Positions 36,101-44,429 of a DNA stretch of 64,000 bases are shown here, piece by piece. Position 1 is the stretch's first letter; each line of letters opens with the position of its first letter. The DNA comes from Pedobacter sp. Leaf194 (GTDB taxonomy: Bacteria > Bacteroidota > Bacteroidia > Sphingobacteriales > Sphingobacteriaceae), in NCBI RefSeq assembly GCF_001423945.1, contig NZ_LMPU01000001.1, forward strand, positions 989,971-1,053,970. The letters are read 5' to 3'. The translations under genes and the position numbers were made by a program. The notes beneath the pieces were generated by a model, which worked only from the letters and a program-made list of their open reading frames with translations, did no database searches and was not told the origin of the DNA.

Positions 36101-36210
36101 GCGGATTGGATCCGGAATCGAGCAGCACTGGCACTTTAGACAGGGGCGTAGACAACTTTGGTTTTCCGAACTTAAAATCTTATCAATTTGGTGTTAACAT
36201 TGGCTTTTAA
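33163..36210 (+). CDS. SusC-like TonB-dependent outer-membrane transporter (second locus)
   Basis: 1015 residues. The signal peptide ends near GIYAQD. The carboxypeptidase-regulatory-like domain is at about 25-100 ('ITGTVVGKDDGLPLPGVTVSAKG'). The plug domain is at about 115-235, with 'QALQGQIAGAVIRTGSGQPGDGASIILRGINTLG', 'MILVDGVEV', and 'VERVEVVKGAAAGMLYGAQGGNGVIQVFTKKG'. A C-terminal barrel ends FGVNIGF. It belongs to a different SusC subgroup from the 637-3681 protein. Its susD partner follows at 10 bp. The ligand is unknown; the closest catabolic genes are kduI-kduD. Confidence 0.95.
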   Translation: MKRKLLLISFLVLYLAQGIYAQDRTITGTVVGKDDGLPLPGVTVSAKGIKAMTTTGASGTFKLSLPASATELTFSFLGYSTQIVSVSGTDLKVSMAVDSKQLSDVVVTGVGTATDKRKIGVDVATLSSKNFAKSVVTGSVEQALQGQIAGAVIRTGSGQPGDGASIILRGINTLGSTYPMILVDGVEVSDLNGLDPSLVERVEVVKGAAAGMLYGAQGGNGVIQVFTKKGTRGTAPTINFSSKFSSDQIIQGDDLLAKYHHYVTDGQGYILDNNGVRIARGSDGKYTEPALLSGATTVNNKPYLEPVYDHLKQAFRTASTYNNNLSISGGGDKSDYSINVSRLDQQNVMNNKLTRHTAGINLGVELFKNFTLRSTSQAIIEDENLISGNRFPLLNSYQFIDFTFRDALGNLIVQPKEENQSNSLAENDWHVRKDKSTRFVQSLNLNYKFPKFVELDYKVGLDYYALNNLDYYKNQTSTGQDLYFGTREGSYEQSNTRNTKFNSIASVFFRTDFVKDFNSKLPVTTSTQVSYDVRKEGYNYFNGRGVGLPSYPPYNINVATTKTATGNSNAFLSYGLLFNQSIDWGTLAGVSVGVRSDYSSEFGAGGKAFTFPRGTAYFNPSDLLKLSWLPQWKVRAAYGEAGIQPGRYARQVTLDAGTLGDGSYLTLPGTASNPFLRVQTSKEFEAGTDFVLANNNKAWVSRIAVTATYWKRESGDVIQAADLSPSTGYVAINDNLMTLKSSGYEFSADATMLQKKNLTWNFGIRFAHSQTIVDKIANGQDVVSGNFALKAGERFGIFYGQVPLSSVDQLKPDGSRYIAAANVGDYELVNGFVTNKTTKQVLVTGSDDKKNMGDPTPKFTMSFINSFNIYQNLSLSFQFDWNYGNKVYNLTRQWLYRDQLAADFDKEVTVNGQTGAFTAYYGSLYNSTNPISWFAESGSFLRLRDLSLSYNLRNALNIKWAKTVSVTASARNILTITKYSGLDPESSSTGTLDRGVDNFGFPNLKSYQFGVNIGF

Positions 36211-36220
36211 ACCTGAAATC

Positions 36221-37822
36221 ATGAAAAAAATTATTAGCATATTTATTTTGGCTGCTTTTATGAGCAGTTGCCAGAAAACAGACCTCGAACTGATTAACCC
36301 AAACTCGCCAACGCCCGATGCATCGCTTACAGTTGAAGACGGAATATTAGCATTTTCGAAAGGCTTATACGTTAAAGGCCTTGGCGCCAATTTCGTTATT
36401 GCCTGGTCTTTACACAGCTTTATGGGCGATGAACTTTACTCACCTTATGGCAATTGGGGCTGGAGATGGGCTGAGCAGGTTACCTCCGTAACTTTGCCAA
36501 ATGGTACGGTTTTAAAAAACCCAATCGGCCCGGAGCAAAAGCTGCAGTTACAAAGTACAAATAGCAGAACGGCGGGCGAATTAAACGTATTTAAATACGA
36601 ATGGGAGTCGATGAATTTATTGAACGCGAGTTGTAATCTTTTACTTGCATCAATTGATAAACCCGAAACTAAATTTACAGGCGACGCGGCCACAAAGAAG
36701 GCAACATTGCGTGCCTGGGCTTATTGGTGGAAAGCGTATGCCTACTCACACATCGGTTCGATGTACATTTCCGGCGTAATTAATAACAATGCTGATGGTA
36801 CAACAAACGGAAATTTTATAACCCGTGATGCGATAATTACTGAGGCGACAAGCAACTTTGATAAATGTGTTGCGCAACTTAATACCGTTGCTGCGGCGAA
36901 TATAGATGCTTACAATGCTACAATCGATGCTGTAACGCCTGATTTCGCTGCACGTTCTTCGAGGATAACGCCCGACATGTGGAAAAGGCAAATAAGCAGC
37001 TACAAAGCCCGTAATTTAATGGCTAACAAGAAAGTTGCAACCATGACTACCGCAGACTGGTCGGCAGTTTCTACCCTTGCGAATGCGGGCATGCAGGCAA
37101 CAGACAATAATTTTCGAATCGGTATGGATCCTAACGGCACAAATGATTTATCCGGTGCGTTTTATCATCCATTTTCTTTATTAGGCCTGGGCGCTCAGTT
37201 TACATTTGTAAGTGAACGGTTGGTGCAGGAATTTGATGCAAATGATGCCCGGTTGGCGGCCAATTTTTATTTGCTTACTTCGCCAAACTTACGCAACGAC
37301 AGGGGTTTTAACTTCGGAACCCGATATGGCGCTGTACCGATTGAATCGGGAGGTAAATTTGCAACTAGTGATAATCAAGGCTTTATGGAGGTTGGTGCAA
37401 CCTATGAGGAAACGCGTTTAGACATTGCCGAGGCGAACATCAGAACCGGCGCTGTAGAAACTGGTCTGGCAATTATTGATCAGGTTCGTGCTTACCAGGG
37501 CGCAAAAGTTGCGGCAACTGCTGGCACAGGATTAACACAAGCTGCCGCCATAGCAATTTTAAAACGCGAACGCAGGGTTGCCTTATTTCAGCGTGGAACC
37601 GCATTTTATGATGCCAGACGGTGGGGCGTAACACAATCTGCAGCTTCAGGTGGCGGCCGTGCGGCGGCAAATGTACTTATTCAAGGCTCTACACTTGGTA
37701 CTACCGCCTCACAAATAAGAAGCTGCTTTATCGATTACAATTTTATGGATTACTTCGATATTCCACTTAATGAGCTTGATTTCAATGCTCCGGCACCAGG
37801 TGCGGCACCGGTAAAAAATTAA
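36221..37822 (+). CDS. SusD/RagB-like lipoprotein (second locus)
   Basis: About 533 residues from the ATG at 36221, which gives a good lipobox (MSSC, Cys17); an in-frame GTG 11 codons upstream would spoil it. SusD features are the TPR-like central helices ('ATKKATLRAWAYWWKAYAYSHIGSMYISG') and the C-terminal 'ILKRERRVALFQRGTAFYDARRWG' signature, ending with 'DYNFMDYFDIPLNELDFNAPAPG'. It pairs with the SusC encoded 10 bp upstream. A strong terminator follows, so the unit contains no glycoside hydrolase gene. Confidence 0.93.
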   Translation: MKKIISIFILAAFMSSCQKTDLELINPNSPTPDASLTVEDGILAFSKGLYVKGLGANFVIAWSLHSFMGDELYSPYGNWGWRWAEQVTSVTLPNGTVLKNPIGPEQKLQLQSTNSRTAGELNVFKYEWESMNLLNASCNLLLASIDKPETKFTGDAATKKATLRAWAYWWKAYAYSHIGSMYISGVINNNADGTTNGNFITRDAIITEATSNFDKCVAQLNTVAAANIDAYNATIDAVTPDFAARSSRITPDMWKRQISSYKARNLMANKKVATMTTADWSAVSTLANAGMQATDNNFRIGMDPNGTNDLSGAFYHPFSLLGLGAQFTFVSERLVQEFDANDARLAANFYLLTSPNLRNDRGFNFGTRYGAVPIESGGKFATSDNQGFMEVGATYEETRLDIAEANIRTGAVETGLAIIDQVRAYQGAKVAATAGTGLTQAAAIAILKRERRVALFQRGTAFYDARRWGVTQSAASGGGRAAANVLIQGSTLGTTASQIRSCFIDYNFMDYFDIPLNELDFNAPAPGAAPVKN

Positions 37823-37843
37823 AATCATTCGATGAATTCAAAG

Positions 37844-37878
37844 AAATGTCTGGCAGTTTCATTGCCAGACATTTTTTT
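37844..37878 (+). terminator. Intrinsic terminator after second susD
   Basis: A perfect 12-bp stem (37844-37855 with 37863-37874), a 7-nt loop and a T-run end the second SusCD unit. It lies 10 bp before the stop of the convergent Crp-like gene. Confidence 0.9.
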
Positions 37879-37888
37879 ATGATTTAAA

Positions 37889-38509
37889 TCAGCTCAGTTT
37901 TGCTAAAAGTTTATTAAAATTTTCATCACCGCTAAAAGTACCTTTCGCCTTCATTTGTTTTAAAGTTCTGTTAAAACTCCGTACCGAAATACCTAAATAG
38001 GCAGCCATGTCTTCCTTAGACACAGAAATGTTTTCTTCCGTTTGAAACTTTAAAAGTTTCATTAACCCATATTCTAAGGTGTATAATTGCTGGAATGACG
38101 CTCGTGAACTGGTTTGGATAATCCGCGTTGAAAGTTCCTGAAGTAACAGTTTACTGAACTCGATATTCTCTTCAACCAGTTTTAAAAAGAAATGATCCGG
38201 AATAGCATAAGCCGCAACTGCATTTATGGCTTCAACATTGCAAAGGCAATCTATTTTTTTAATGGCTTCGAGCTCGCCCACAACTTCTCCTTTGCCCAAA
38301 AATTCGATGATAAAGTTTTTTCCGTTCTCTTCAGAAATGAAGCATTTAGTTAACCCATCTTTAATAACGTAAATATTTCTAATCGTTTCACCCTGTTCGA
38401 TAAACCTAAATCCTGGAGGAAAATATTTTAAGGTGATGTTTTTTCCTTCGGCATTTGCAAGGTGAAAATCCTCTATAAAGGATAAAAATTTAAGGTTTGT
38501 TCGTAACAT
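37889..38509 (-). CDS. Crp/Fnr-family transcriptional regulator
   Basis: 206 residues. The N-terminal cyclic-nucleotide-binding-like beta-roll (about 25-125) includes 'FRFIEQGETIRNIYVIKDGLTKCFISEENGKNFIIEFLGKGEVVGELEAI'. It lacks an obvious cAMP phosphate-binding Arg-Ser pair, as is usual for Bacteroidota members. The C-terminal winged helix (about 150-206) has 'VSKEDMAAYLGISVRSFNRTLKQMKAKG', the recognition helix region. It is divergent from the HAD/CAT-like operon with a 76-bp shared promoter region, so it may regulate it. No FeS-binding Cys cluster is visible. Confidence 0.9.
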   Translation of the reverse strand: MLRTNLKFLSFIEDFHLANAEGKNITLKYFPPGFRFIEQGETIRNIYVIKDGLTKCFISEENGKNFIIEFLGKGEVVGELEAIKKIDCLCNVEAINAVAAYAIPDHFFLKLVEENIEFSKLLLQELSTRIIQTSSRASFQQLYTLEYGLMKLLKFQTEENISVSKEDMAAYLGISVRSFNRTLKQMKAKGTFSGDENFNKLLAKLS

Positions 38510-38532
38510 AATTTCTGTCGAGACAAATGTCC

Positions 38533-38563
38533 TTTCTTATTGATGAAGGTTGATTTACTTTTG
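38533..38563 (+). promoter_or_regulatory. Candidate promoter of the HAD/CAT operon
   Basis: TACTTTTG at 38556-38563 matches the -7 consensus TAnnTTTG exactly, 23 bp before the HAD start codon. A TTTC tract at the expected -33 position is only a weak match. Confidence 0.45.
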
Positions 38564-38585
38564 CAGCACTAAAGTAAGCATAACA

Positions 38586-39278
38586 ATGAATAATAAAATT
38601 AGTGTAATTGCTTTCGATGCCGACGATACACTTTGGGCAAACGAACCCTACTTTCGTGAAGCGGAAGACCAATTCGCCGGTTTATTGGAAGATTTTTTGC
38701 CACGTCACAGCATCGTTTCAGAATTGTATAAAACAGAGGTTGCCAATTTGCCGCTTTATGGTTATGGCATTAAAGGTTTTATGCTTAGCATGATAGAAAC
38801 TGTTTTGAAAATTACTAACGGAAAAGCAAACCCTGAAGTGCTTAAAAAAGTACTTGAACTTGGGCAGGAGATGTTGAGCAAACCAGTTGAGCTATTAGAT
38901 GGTGTTGAAGATGTTTTGAAAGCGCTAAACGGAAAGTTTCGGTTGGTTGTGGCTACCAAGGGCGATCTACTGGATCAACAAAGAAAGCTCACGAAATCCG
39001 GCCTCGACCATTATTTTCATCATATTGAAATTATGAGCGATAAGCAAGAGCAAGATTATCGAAAGCTTTTAAAGCACCTGGATTGTAAACCTGAAGAATT
39101 TTTGATGTTGGGCAATTCACTAAAGTCTGATGTTTTGCCGGTGCTCGCTATCGGCGGGCATGCCGTTCATATACCATATCATACAACATGGGTGCATGAG
39201 CACATCGACCATACCATCAATCATCCTAATTTTTATCAGATGGATAGCCTTGCAGAAGTTTTAACAAAATTAATTTAA
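38586..39278 (+). CDS. HAD-superfamily hydrolase
   Basis: 230 residues from the ATG at 38586, chosen because it places the HAD motif right at the N-terminus. Motif I is FDADDTLW (nucleophile and acid Asp pair), motif II is VVATKGD, the motif III Lys lies in the 'DYRKLLKHL' region, and motif IV is MLGNSLKSDV. A helical cap lies between motifs I and II. It is a phosphatase of unknown substrate. Its stop overlaps the next gene's start (TAATG), indicating translational coupling. Confidence 0.9.
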   Translation: MNNKISVIAFDADDTLWANEPYFREAEDQFAGLLEDFLPRHSIVSELYKTEVANLPLYGYGIKGFMLSMIETVLKITNGKANPEVLKKVLELGQEMLSKPVELLDGVEDVLKALNGKFRLVVATKGDLLDQQRKLTKSGLDHYFHHIEIMSDKQEQDYRKLLKHLDCKPEEFLMLGNSLKSDVLPVLAIGGHAVHIPYHTTWVHEHIDHTINHPNFYQMDSLAEVLTKLI

Positions 39279-39925
39279 TGAAAGAAAAAATAGATATAAA
39301 TACCTGGCTGCGGAAAGATCACTTTAACTTTTTCAATGCTTTCGATGAGCCTTTTTTTGGCGTAACGGTGGATGTAAACTGCACGGCAACTTACGAAGAA
39401 GCGAAAGTAAATCAAACATCATTCTTTTTGCTTTACTTGTACAAATCGCTGGTTGCGGCAAACCAGATTGAAAATTTTAAATATAGAATTATCAATGGCG
39501 AAGTTTGGCAATACGATTACATACATGCGGCAGCAACAGTAAACAGGCCGAATGGAACTTTTGGTTTTGGCTATTTTGATTACAAAGACAGCTTTCATGA
39601 TTTCTACGCAGCTGCCCAACAGGAAATGGAACGGGTAAAGAACACCACGGGCTTAATACCCGCTTTCTCAGGAGAAAATGTAATCCACTATTCTGCGCTA
39701 CCTTGGTTAAGTTTTACATCAATGTCTCACGCCCGCAATTACGCTTATAAAGATAGTTGTCCGAAAATATCTTTTGGAAAGGTTAAAGATTTAGATGGAA
39801 ATAAGATAATGCCGGTTTCCATACATGCCAATCATGCTTTGATGGATGGATTTCATGTTGCACAGTTTGTTGATGTTTATCAAGATTTACTTAACAACAG
39901 AATTATTGATTTAACTGCTGCATAA
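39278..39925 (+). CDS. Chloramphenicol acetyltransferase-like protein
   Basis: 215 residues with the CAT fold: N-terminal 'WLRKDHFNFFNAFDEPFFGVTVDV', the 'ALPWLSFTSMSHARN' segment, and the active site 'ANHALMDGFHVAQFVD'. The usual HHxxxDGFH motif has its first His replaced by Asn, but the catalytic His next to the AxxxD run and the structural Asp are kept. Chromosomal homologues of this type often do not confer resistance, so the true acceptor is unknown. It overlaps the HAD gene by 1 bp. Confidence 0.85.
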   Translation: MKEKIDINTWLRKDHFNFFNAFDEPFFGVTVDVNCTATYEEAKVNQTSFFLLYLYKSLVAANQIENFKYRIINGEVWQYDYIHAAATVNRPNGTFGFGYFDYKDSFHDFYAAAQQEMERVKNTTGLIPAFSGENVIHYSALPWLSFTSMSHARNYAYKDSCPKISFGKVKDLDGNKIMPVSIHANHALMDGFHVAQFVDVYQDLLNNRIIDLTAA

Positions 39926-39960
39926 GTTAAGTGTAATGCCTGTCGATTATTTTGGCAGCA

Positions 39961-40167
39961 ATGTTTTCTGCAGTGGTTTTAGTTTCTATTAACATTTTGG
40001 CGCTTATTGCAATGTGTTTTATGTATTCTTTATAGAAAGCAATACCATTTTTTGTGTTGATTTTGGGTGCCACATTTTTGCTTTTTTTCTTTATAATTTA
40101 TCCATTACTCTCGGCAATTTCGATTTACTGCCTGATTGTTCTTTTCGCTTTTAGATTTAAAGATTAA
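39961..40167 (+). pseudogene. Possible two-helix membrane peptide with in-frame TAG
   Basis: One frame reads 24 hydrophobic codons, a TAG at 40033-40035, then 43 more codons rich in Phe, Leu and Ile before TAA at 40165-40167. Both halves look like membrane helices in the same frame. This may be a broken small membrane protein gene, but T-rich intergenic DNA gives such readings by chance, so confidence is low. Confidence 0.25.
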
Positions 40168-40213
40168 ATATCATTTGGTTTAGAAAAACTTATTGCTATT
40201 TTTGCTGCATAAG

Positions 40214-40289
40214 GGGGATTAGCTCATTTGGCTAGAGCGCTTCGCTGGCAGTGAAGAGGTGATCGGTTCGAATCCGATATTCTCCACCA
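40214..40289 (+). tRNA. tRNA-Ala (anticodon GGC)
   Basis: A full cloverleaf can be drawn: acceptor GGGGATT with ATTCTCC (one U-U mismatch and one G-U pair), anticodon stem CTTCG/TGAAG around loop CTGGCAG giving anticodon GGC, T arm ATCGG-TTCGAAT-CCGAT, discriminator A and an encoded CCA. Its 3' 17 bases before the last two of CCA are the attachment core of the following island, duplicated at 59288-59304. Confidence 0.95.
40271..40287 (+). repeat. attL core, left end of the genomic island
   Basis: AATCCGATATTCTCCAC, the end of the tRNA-Ala gene, is repeated exactly and in the same orientation at 59288-59304, beside a tyrosine integrase. This is the standard signature of site-specific integration into a tRNA 3' end. 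The element between the two starts is 19,017 bp. Confidence 0.9.
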
Positions 40290-40448
40290 CATTAAAGGCT
40301 ACCTGTAAGGTGGTCTTTTTGTTGTTTAAAGGGGTTTTCTTTTCTAGCATAATGGTATAAATATACATAAAAGTCCGTGAAATGTCCGTGTAGATTTTCT
40401 TTATATAATGCTTCTAAATGGTACTTCAGGCGGCTTTTTAAGCTTTTG

Positions 40449-40775
40449 TCATTTTCTTCTTGCGGCCTTTACAGTATTTAATAACAACCTCGCCTTTGTA
40501 GCCTTAACCATTTCCGCCTCACTTAGCGATTTATTATCGGTTGCAGTTTTGAATAACGCCTTATGAATGTCTTGTATAAGTTTTAATTGCTGAGCTTGTT
40601 GATCGGCACCAATATTTGTCATCTCCCCAGAATTATCTGTAAGTAAGGACTCATCTAAATCGCCATTTATTACAAGCTCATATTCGAACTGTATCAAATC
40701 ATCATCTGATTTAATAGTTATTCCCATTTCATAAGCAAGATTGAGCAGGCTTTGTCTATGATAATTGTCCATCAA
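40449..40775 (-). CDS. Hypothetical island protein
   Basis: 108 residues, no signal peptide or membrane segment, mostly helical by composition with a basic end (KAARRK). It is the first gene inside the left end of the island and points outward. I do not recognise the family. Confidence 0.55.
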   Translation of the reverse strand: MMDNYHRQSLLNLAYEMGITIKSDDDLIQFEYELVINGDLDESLLTDNSGEMTNIGADQQAQQLKLIQDIHKALFKTATDNKSLSEAEMVKATKARLLLNTVKAARRK

Positions 40776-40879
40776 TATAATTTAGATTACAAATATAACA
40801 AAGCAGAATCAAATACTATGGCTTGAACATTTAGCCTAATCCTTATATCTTTAAAGCGAACATAAAGTGTATTGGCATC

Positions 40880-41752
40880 ATGCAACAAGTATTAGTTAAT
40901 GGAGGAGGTGAAATCAGCTATAAAGTCTTAAGTGAATATCATTTTACAGCTAAACACATATATGAGTCGAGAACGTCAGAAAATCAACCCATTGATACTA
41001 ATTTCGAGTTTGATGTGATTATTCCAGCTATGGATCTTGTACATGCTGAAGAAATCTTTACAGGATATTGCAATGTTATTGATGGTTTGTGTGGACGATT
41101 GCACATTGGTCACTTATCATATATAACTTCTAATATTATTGAATGGGAAGGAAACTTCGTACTTGCAGATTCAATGTTCCATAAGGTATTAAGGGCTGAT
41201 ATTTCGTTGCTTATTAACCTAATGAATTTAAAAGAAAACACGAAGAATCTTAATCTAGAAATCAGTCATGTATTAAAAGGAAGAGATTTCGACTACTTTA
41301 CCAAGATTCAAAATCCATTAATAATTAGCGGTGCCTTGAGTGGTGCCATAGATGTTTTATTCAATTCCATTAAGCACAACTATTCATCGTTGCCAATAGA
41401 ACTGGCTGACCAGTTGCGTGATGTCACAACCCCGACCATTTCACTATTACAACAAATCAATTTGCAGCTAATCGACATAACTGAAAAGGCATTCAGAAGC
41501 CAATTGCTTTACACAGTATGCGTAAGCCTAAGAAACTATTTGAAGAAACATTCACCGCTAACACATCCCACCGCAAACCTGACAAATGACCAAGCGAGAG
41601 TAATATATGAAACCTGTAAGTTACATGGTTTAATCAACTTGCCTCATGAAATGGATATCGAAAAGATTAATTATATGCGCTCAATCATTTCCAATTCAAC
41701 ACATCAGGATACAATGTTAATAAAAAGCATTCAATCACCTGATTTACAATGA
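40880..41752 (+). CDS. Hypothetical island protein, 290 residues
   Basis: A soluble protein with no visible signal or membrane helix. The N-terminal half contains 'VIIPAMDLVHAEEIFTGYCNVIDGLCGRLHIGHLSYITSNIIEWEGNF'; the C-terminal half is helical. I do not recognise it. It heads a co-directional group with the next two genes, with gaps near 100-200 bp. Confidence 0.65.
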   Translation: MQQVLVNGGGEISYKVLSEYHFTAKHIYESRTSENQPIDTNFEFDVIIPAMDLVHAEEIFTGYCNVIDGLCGRLHIGHLSYITSNIIEWEGNFVLADSMFHKVLRADISLLINLMNLKENTKNLNLEISHVLKGRDFDYFTKIQNPLIISGALSGAIDVLFNSIKHNYSSLPIELADQLRDVTTPTISLLQQINLQLIDITEKAFRSQLLYTVCVSLRNYLKKHSPLTHPTANLTNDQARVIYETCKLHGLINLPHEMDIEKINYMRSIISNSTHQDTMLIKSIQSPDLQ

Positions 41753-41859
41753 TATAAATCTGTATTAATTTAACAGTTGCTAGTACTCAACTTAGGTTTC
41801 TGAATTGGATGACTTTTGTATTGTTCCTAATGAAAGGGATATTAGCAAAATAATCAATA

Positions 41860-42381
41860 ATGACACCAATAAGAATGAGAATAGGCTTCTATCAAGTCCT
41901 AAATGTTAACATCGAGAGGCATGGTAACAACAATTACGCAATCGCTGACGTATTCTATAAAGGAGAAAAAGCACAAAGATTCGAATCTCAAATTACAAGA
42001 GTGCGACTACAGCCTCTCTTTAATCAAAGCTCTATTGGGCCTAAAGAAATCCCTATTGATCTTTTAACAAGGTATATTATACATATACACGATTTACAAG
42101 TAACCAACCAAATCGACCCATTTAAGCTAATTTACAAGGTGGTGTGGGATGTTATTGAATCGGAAGAATACTCAAATTCAGTTGATGAATTAGGCATGAT
42201 AGAAACGGATTTCCTTTTAGATGAGATTGAAGCTAAAAACTTTGAAGCTTCAATCCTTGCTGACGACATGCACTTCGACGAATTAGAAAGAAATCTTGCT
42301 AAGGAATTTAAGGTGGAAGAAAACGCCTCAGCAGATGATGACATTACTGAAGATGACTTCGACGAAGATAAGCTATTTTAG
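41860..42381 (+). CDS. Hypothetical island protein with acidic tail
   Basis: 173 residues. The N-terminal part is mixed alpha/beta ('MRIGFYQVLNVNIERHGNNNYAIADVFYKG'). The last 40 residues are strongly acidic ('ENASADDDITEDDFDEDKLF'), a pattern seen in nucleic-acid-mimic or partner-binding tails. No family is recognised. A terminator hairpin follows. Confidence 0.65.
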   Translation: MTPIRMRIGFYQVLNVNIERHGNNNYAIADVFYKGEKAQRFESQITRVRLQPLFNQSSIGPKEIPIDLLTRYIIHIHDLQVTNQIDPFKLIYKVVWDVIESEEYSNSVDELGMIETDFLLDEIEAKNFEASILADDMHFDELERNLAKEFKVEENASADDDITEDDFDEDKLF

Positions 42382-42404
42382 TTTTCATCTTCAATTACGG
42401 TTTA

Positions 42405-42435
42405 AGGAGATAGTCGGTGAGATTATCTCCTCTTT
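42405..42435 (+). terminator. Intrinsic terminator
   Basis: AGGAGATA pairs with TATCTCCT (8 bp, 11-nt loop), followed by CTTTT, 23 bp after the acidic-tail protein gene. Confidence 0.75.
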
Positions 42436-42590
42436 TACGTTTTAGACCTAATGCTTGTATCACATAGCGCACTGATTTACAGTGATATAATTGTGTTTTA
42501 AATGAGTGTACTAAACTAATCGATTTGAGGTGGTAACAACATGAATCTTTGTATTAAGCAAACCAATTAAGCAAGCTGAATACACTAAAG

Positions 42591-44429
42591 ATGATACACG
42601 GAAAGTACATAGTTGAACCAGATGAAACGATTGTAACTGATTTAAACAGTCAATATACTTTTACTATTGCGCCAGATGTTCGACTCGATAAAATCTTCGA
42701 TGCAATACCTTCAAATAGTATAATTAACAAAGGCAGATGTGGTATTGGAGGAACATATTTGGAGATTAAAGCAGATCGCAATTCGATTATTGTTATACCT
42801 ACAAATGCAGTTATAGACAGCAAGTGTTTCGATTCTACCGGCAACCTTTTAGAGAACCATTATGTCGTTAGGGGCAAAGTAGAGGATTTTAATTTCGCTG
42901 AATTAAGGGAGTTTATGTCCGATGATACTTCCTTCAAGAAGATATTCTGTACACCCGAGTCATTAGGAAAAATTGCTAAAAGCGGTTATCCGCTTGAGCT
43001 GCTACATAATCAATGGTTCATATTATTTGATGAATCTCACAGCACAATTACAGATGCCTACCGAAAAAACATGCTGTTAGCCTTTGAATACTTCTTTCAA
43101 TTCAAATATAAATCAATGATAAGTGCCACACCTTATAGATTCTCTGATGCGAGAATTCAAGCATTCGACAGCTACACCATTAGATTTAATGATTTCATTG
43201 GCTCGATTGAAATCAAATCCACTCCCTACGTAATAGCTCTCCTACATACGATATTGACATCACCAGACCATTTTCCGTCAAGAGTTCATATCTTTCTTAA
43301 TTCAGTTAAGGGAATAGCGAACGCTATAAGGATGGCTAACCTTAAAGACTGCGCCATCTTTTGTAAGGACGATACCAAGAACATGAACGAGTTGGATGAA
43401 CTCCGAGGCTACTTTAAGGCAAAGCCAGAACAAGACTCTTTCTCCAAATATAATTTCTATACAACCAAGTACTTCGAGGGATGGGATTTAGAAGATAAAA
43501 ATGCCACTTTAATTGTTATATCGGACGTAAACCAACTTACATTACGTTCCGGCATTTCAAATAAATGCGTTCAAGCTTTGGGAAGAAATCGTAGTAAATC
43601 ACACCGTTTAATCCATATTACTAATGACAGAGCGGTAAAGGTGTTTACTCATTTCGAAGATATAGAAGAAAGTACGTTTAGAACTGCGGAAGATGTAATA
43701 AATCACTATAATGCACACATTCACAACAGCACAAATAATGACTTTCCAGCTGATGAAGACATTGAGCGCTCTGTAGAAAAGTATTGTGATAAAGTCACTT
43801 CAACTAAAGAAGTGACATTGAGCCACTTTAAAGTTGACCGTATTATTAACGGTAACTATTGCAACCAGGAATATAACCACTTAGATTATATCAGACAGGC
43901 GTGGGAGAAGTCACATTATAAAGTAACTATATCTAAAAATTACGTACCAAAGATTCCCGAAATCCCCCTCAGAATGAAGGAAAGTCACAAAGTCAAATTA
44001 ATGGTTGAATATTTGGACGAACTTCATAATAATTCAGAGAATGTCGAGAATTATTCCTCAATGCAAGACTTCCTTCCTAGAGATTTAGGATATATTATCG
44101 AATATTATAATGAACTAGGGAGCGATGTGATGAAACGTTATAATTTCAACATAAATCAAATGCGTGACTTATTTAGAAAATCTCGCAATAATGAGGCTAT
44201 GCAATATGTTGCCGAAGAATACTTTAAAACACACCGAAATGCAAATGTTTCGACATCACGAGCTTCCGACACATTACAAAATTTATATGTTAAGTTCGGT
44301 GTGATGAAGACGAAGGGGGCAATCGAAACTCCAAAGAAAGCGTCAGCTTCGCAATTGCAGACCATATTTAAAGAAGTTAAACGCACTAAAGTGGACAAGA
44401 AGTATGTTTGGCGTATTGAAGAGAAATAA
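42591..44429 (+). CDS. SF2 helicase-like protein with altered Walker A motif
   Basis: 612 residues. Helicase-type motifs appear in order: a motif I position reading INKGRCGIGGTYLEI (about 45-59), where the usual GKT Lys is absent (GGT instead); motif II FILFDESH (143-150); motif III SATPYRF (178-184); and a motif VI-like CVQALGRNRSKSHR (about 325-338) with an arginine pair. The C-terminal 200 residues, with a basic end, show no known domain. The order and spacing argue for a DEAD/DEAH-type ATPase or a derivative. Loss of the Walker Lys questions ordinary ATP hydrolysis. It could serve replication or transfer of the island. Confidence 0.7.
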   Translation: MIHGKYIVEPDETIVTDLNSQYTFTIAPDVRLDKIFDAIPSNSIINKGRCGIGGTYLEIKADRNSIIVIPTNAVIDSKCFDSTGNLLENHYVVRGKVEDFNFAELREFMSDDTSFKKIFCTPESLGKIAKSGYPLELLHNQWFILFDESHSTITDAYRKNMLLAFEYFFQFKYKSMISATPYRFSDARIQAFDSYTIRFNDFIGSIEIKSTPYVIALLHTILTSPDHFPSRVHIFLNSVKGIANAIRMANLKDCAIFCKDDTKNMNELDELRGYFKAKPEQDSFSKYNFYTTKYFEGWDLEDKNATLIVISDVNQLTLRSGISNKCVQALGRNRSKSHRLIHITNDRAVKVFTHFEDIEESTFRTAEDVINHYNAHIHNSTNNDFPADEDIERSVEKYCDKVTSTKEVTLSHFKVDRIINGNYCNQEYNHLDYIRQAWEKSHYKVTISKNYVPKIPEIPLRMKESHKVKLMVEYLDELHNNSENVENYSSMQDFLPRDLGYIIEYYNELGSDVMKRYNFNINQMRDLFRKSRNNEAMQYVAEEYFKTHRNANVSTSRASDTLQNLYVKFGVMKTKGAIETPKKASASQLQTIFKEVKRTKVDKKYVWRIEEK

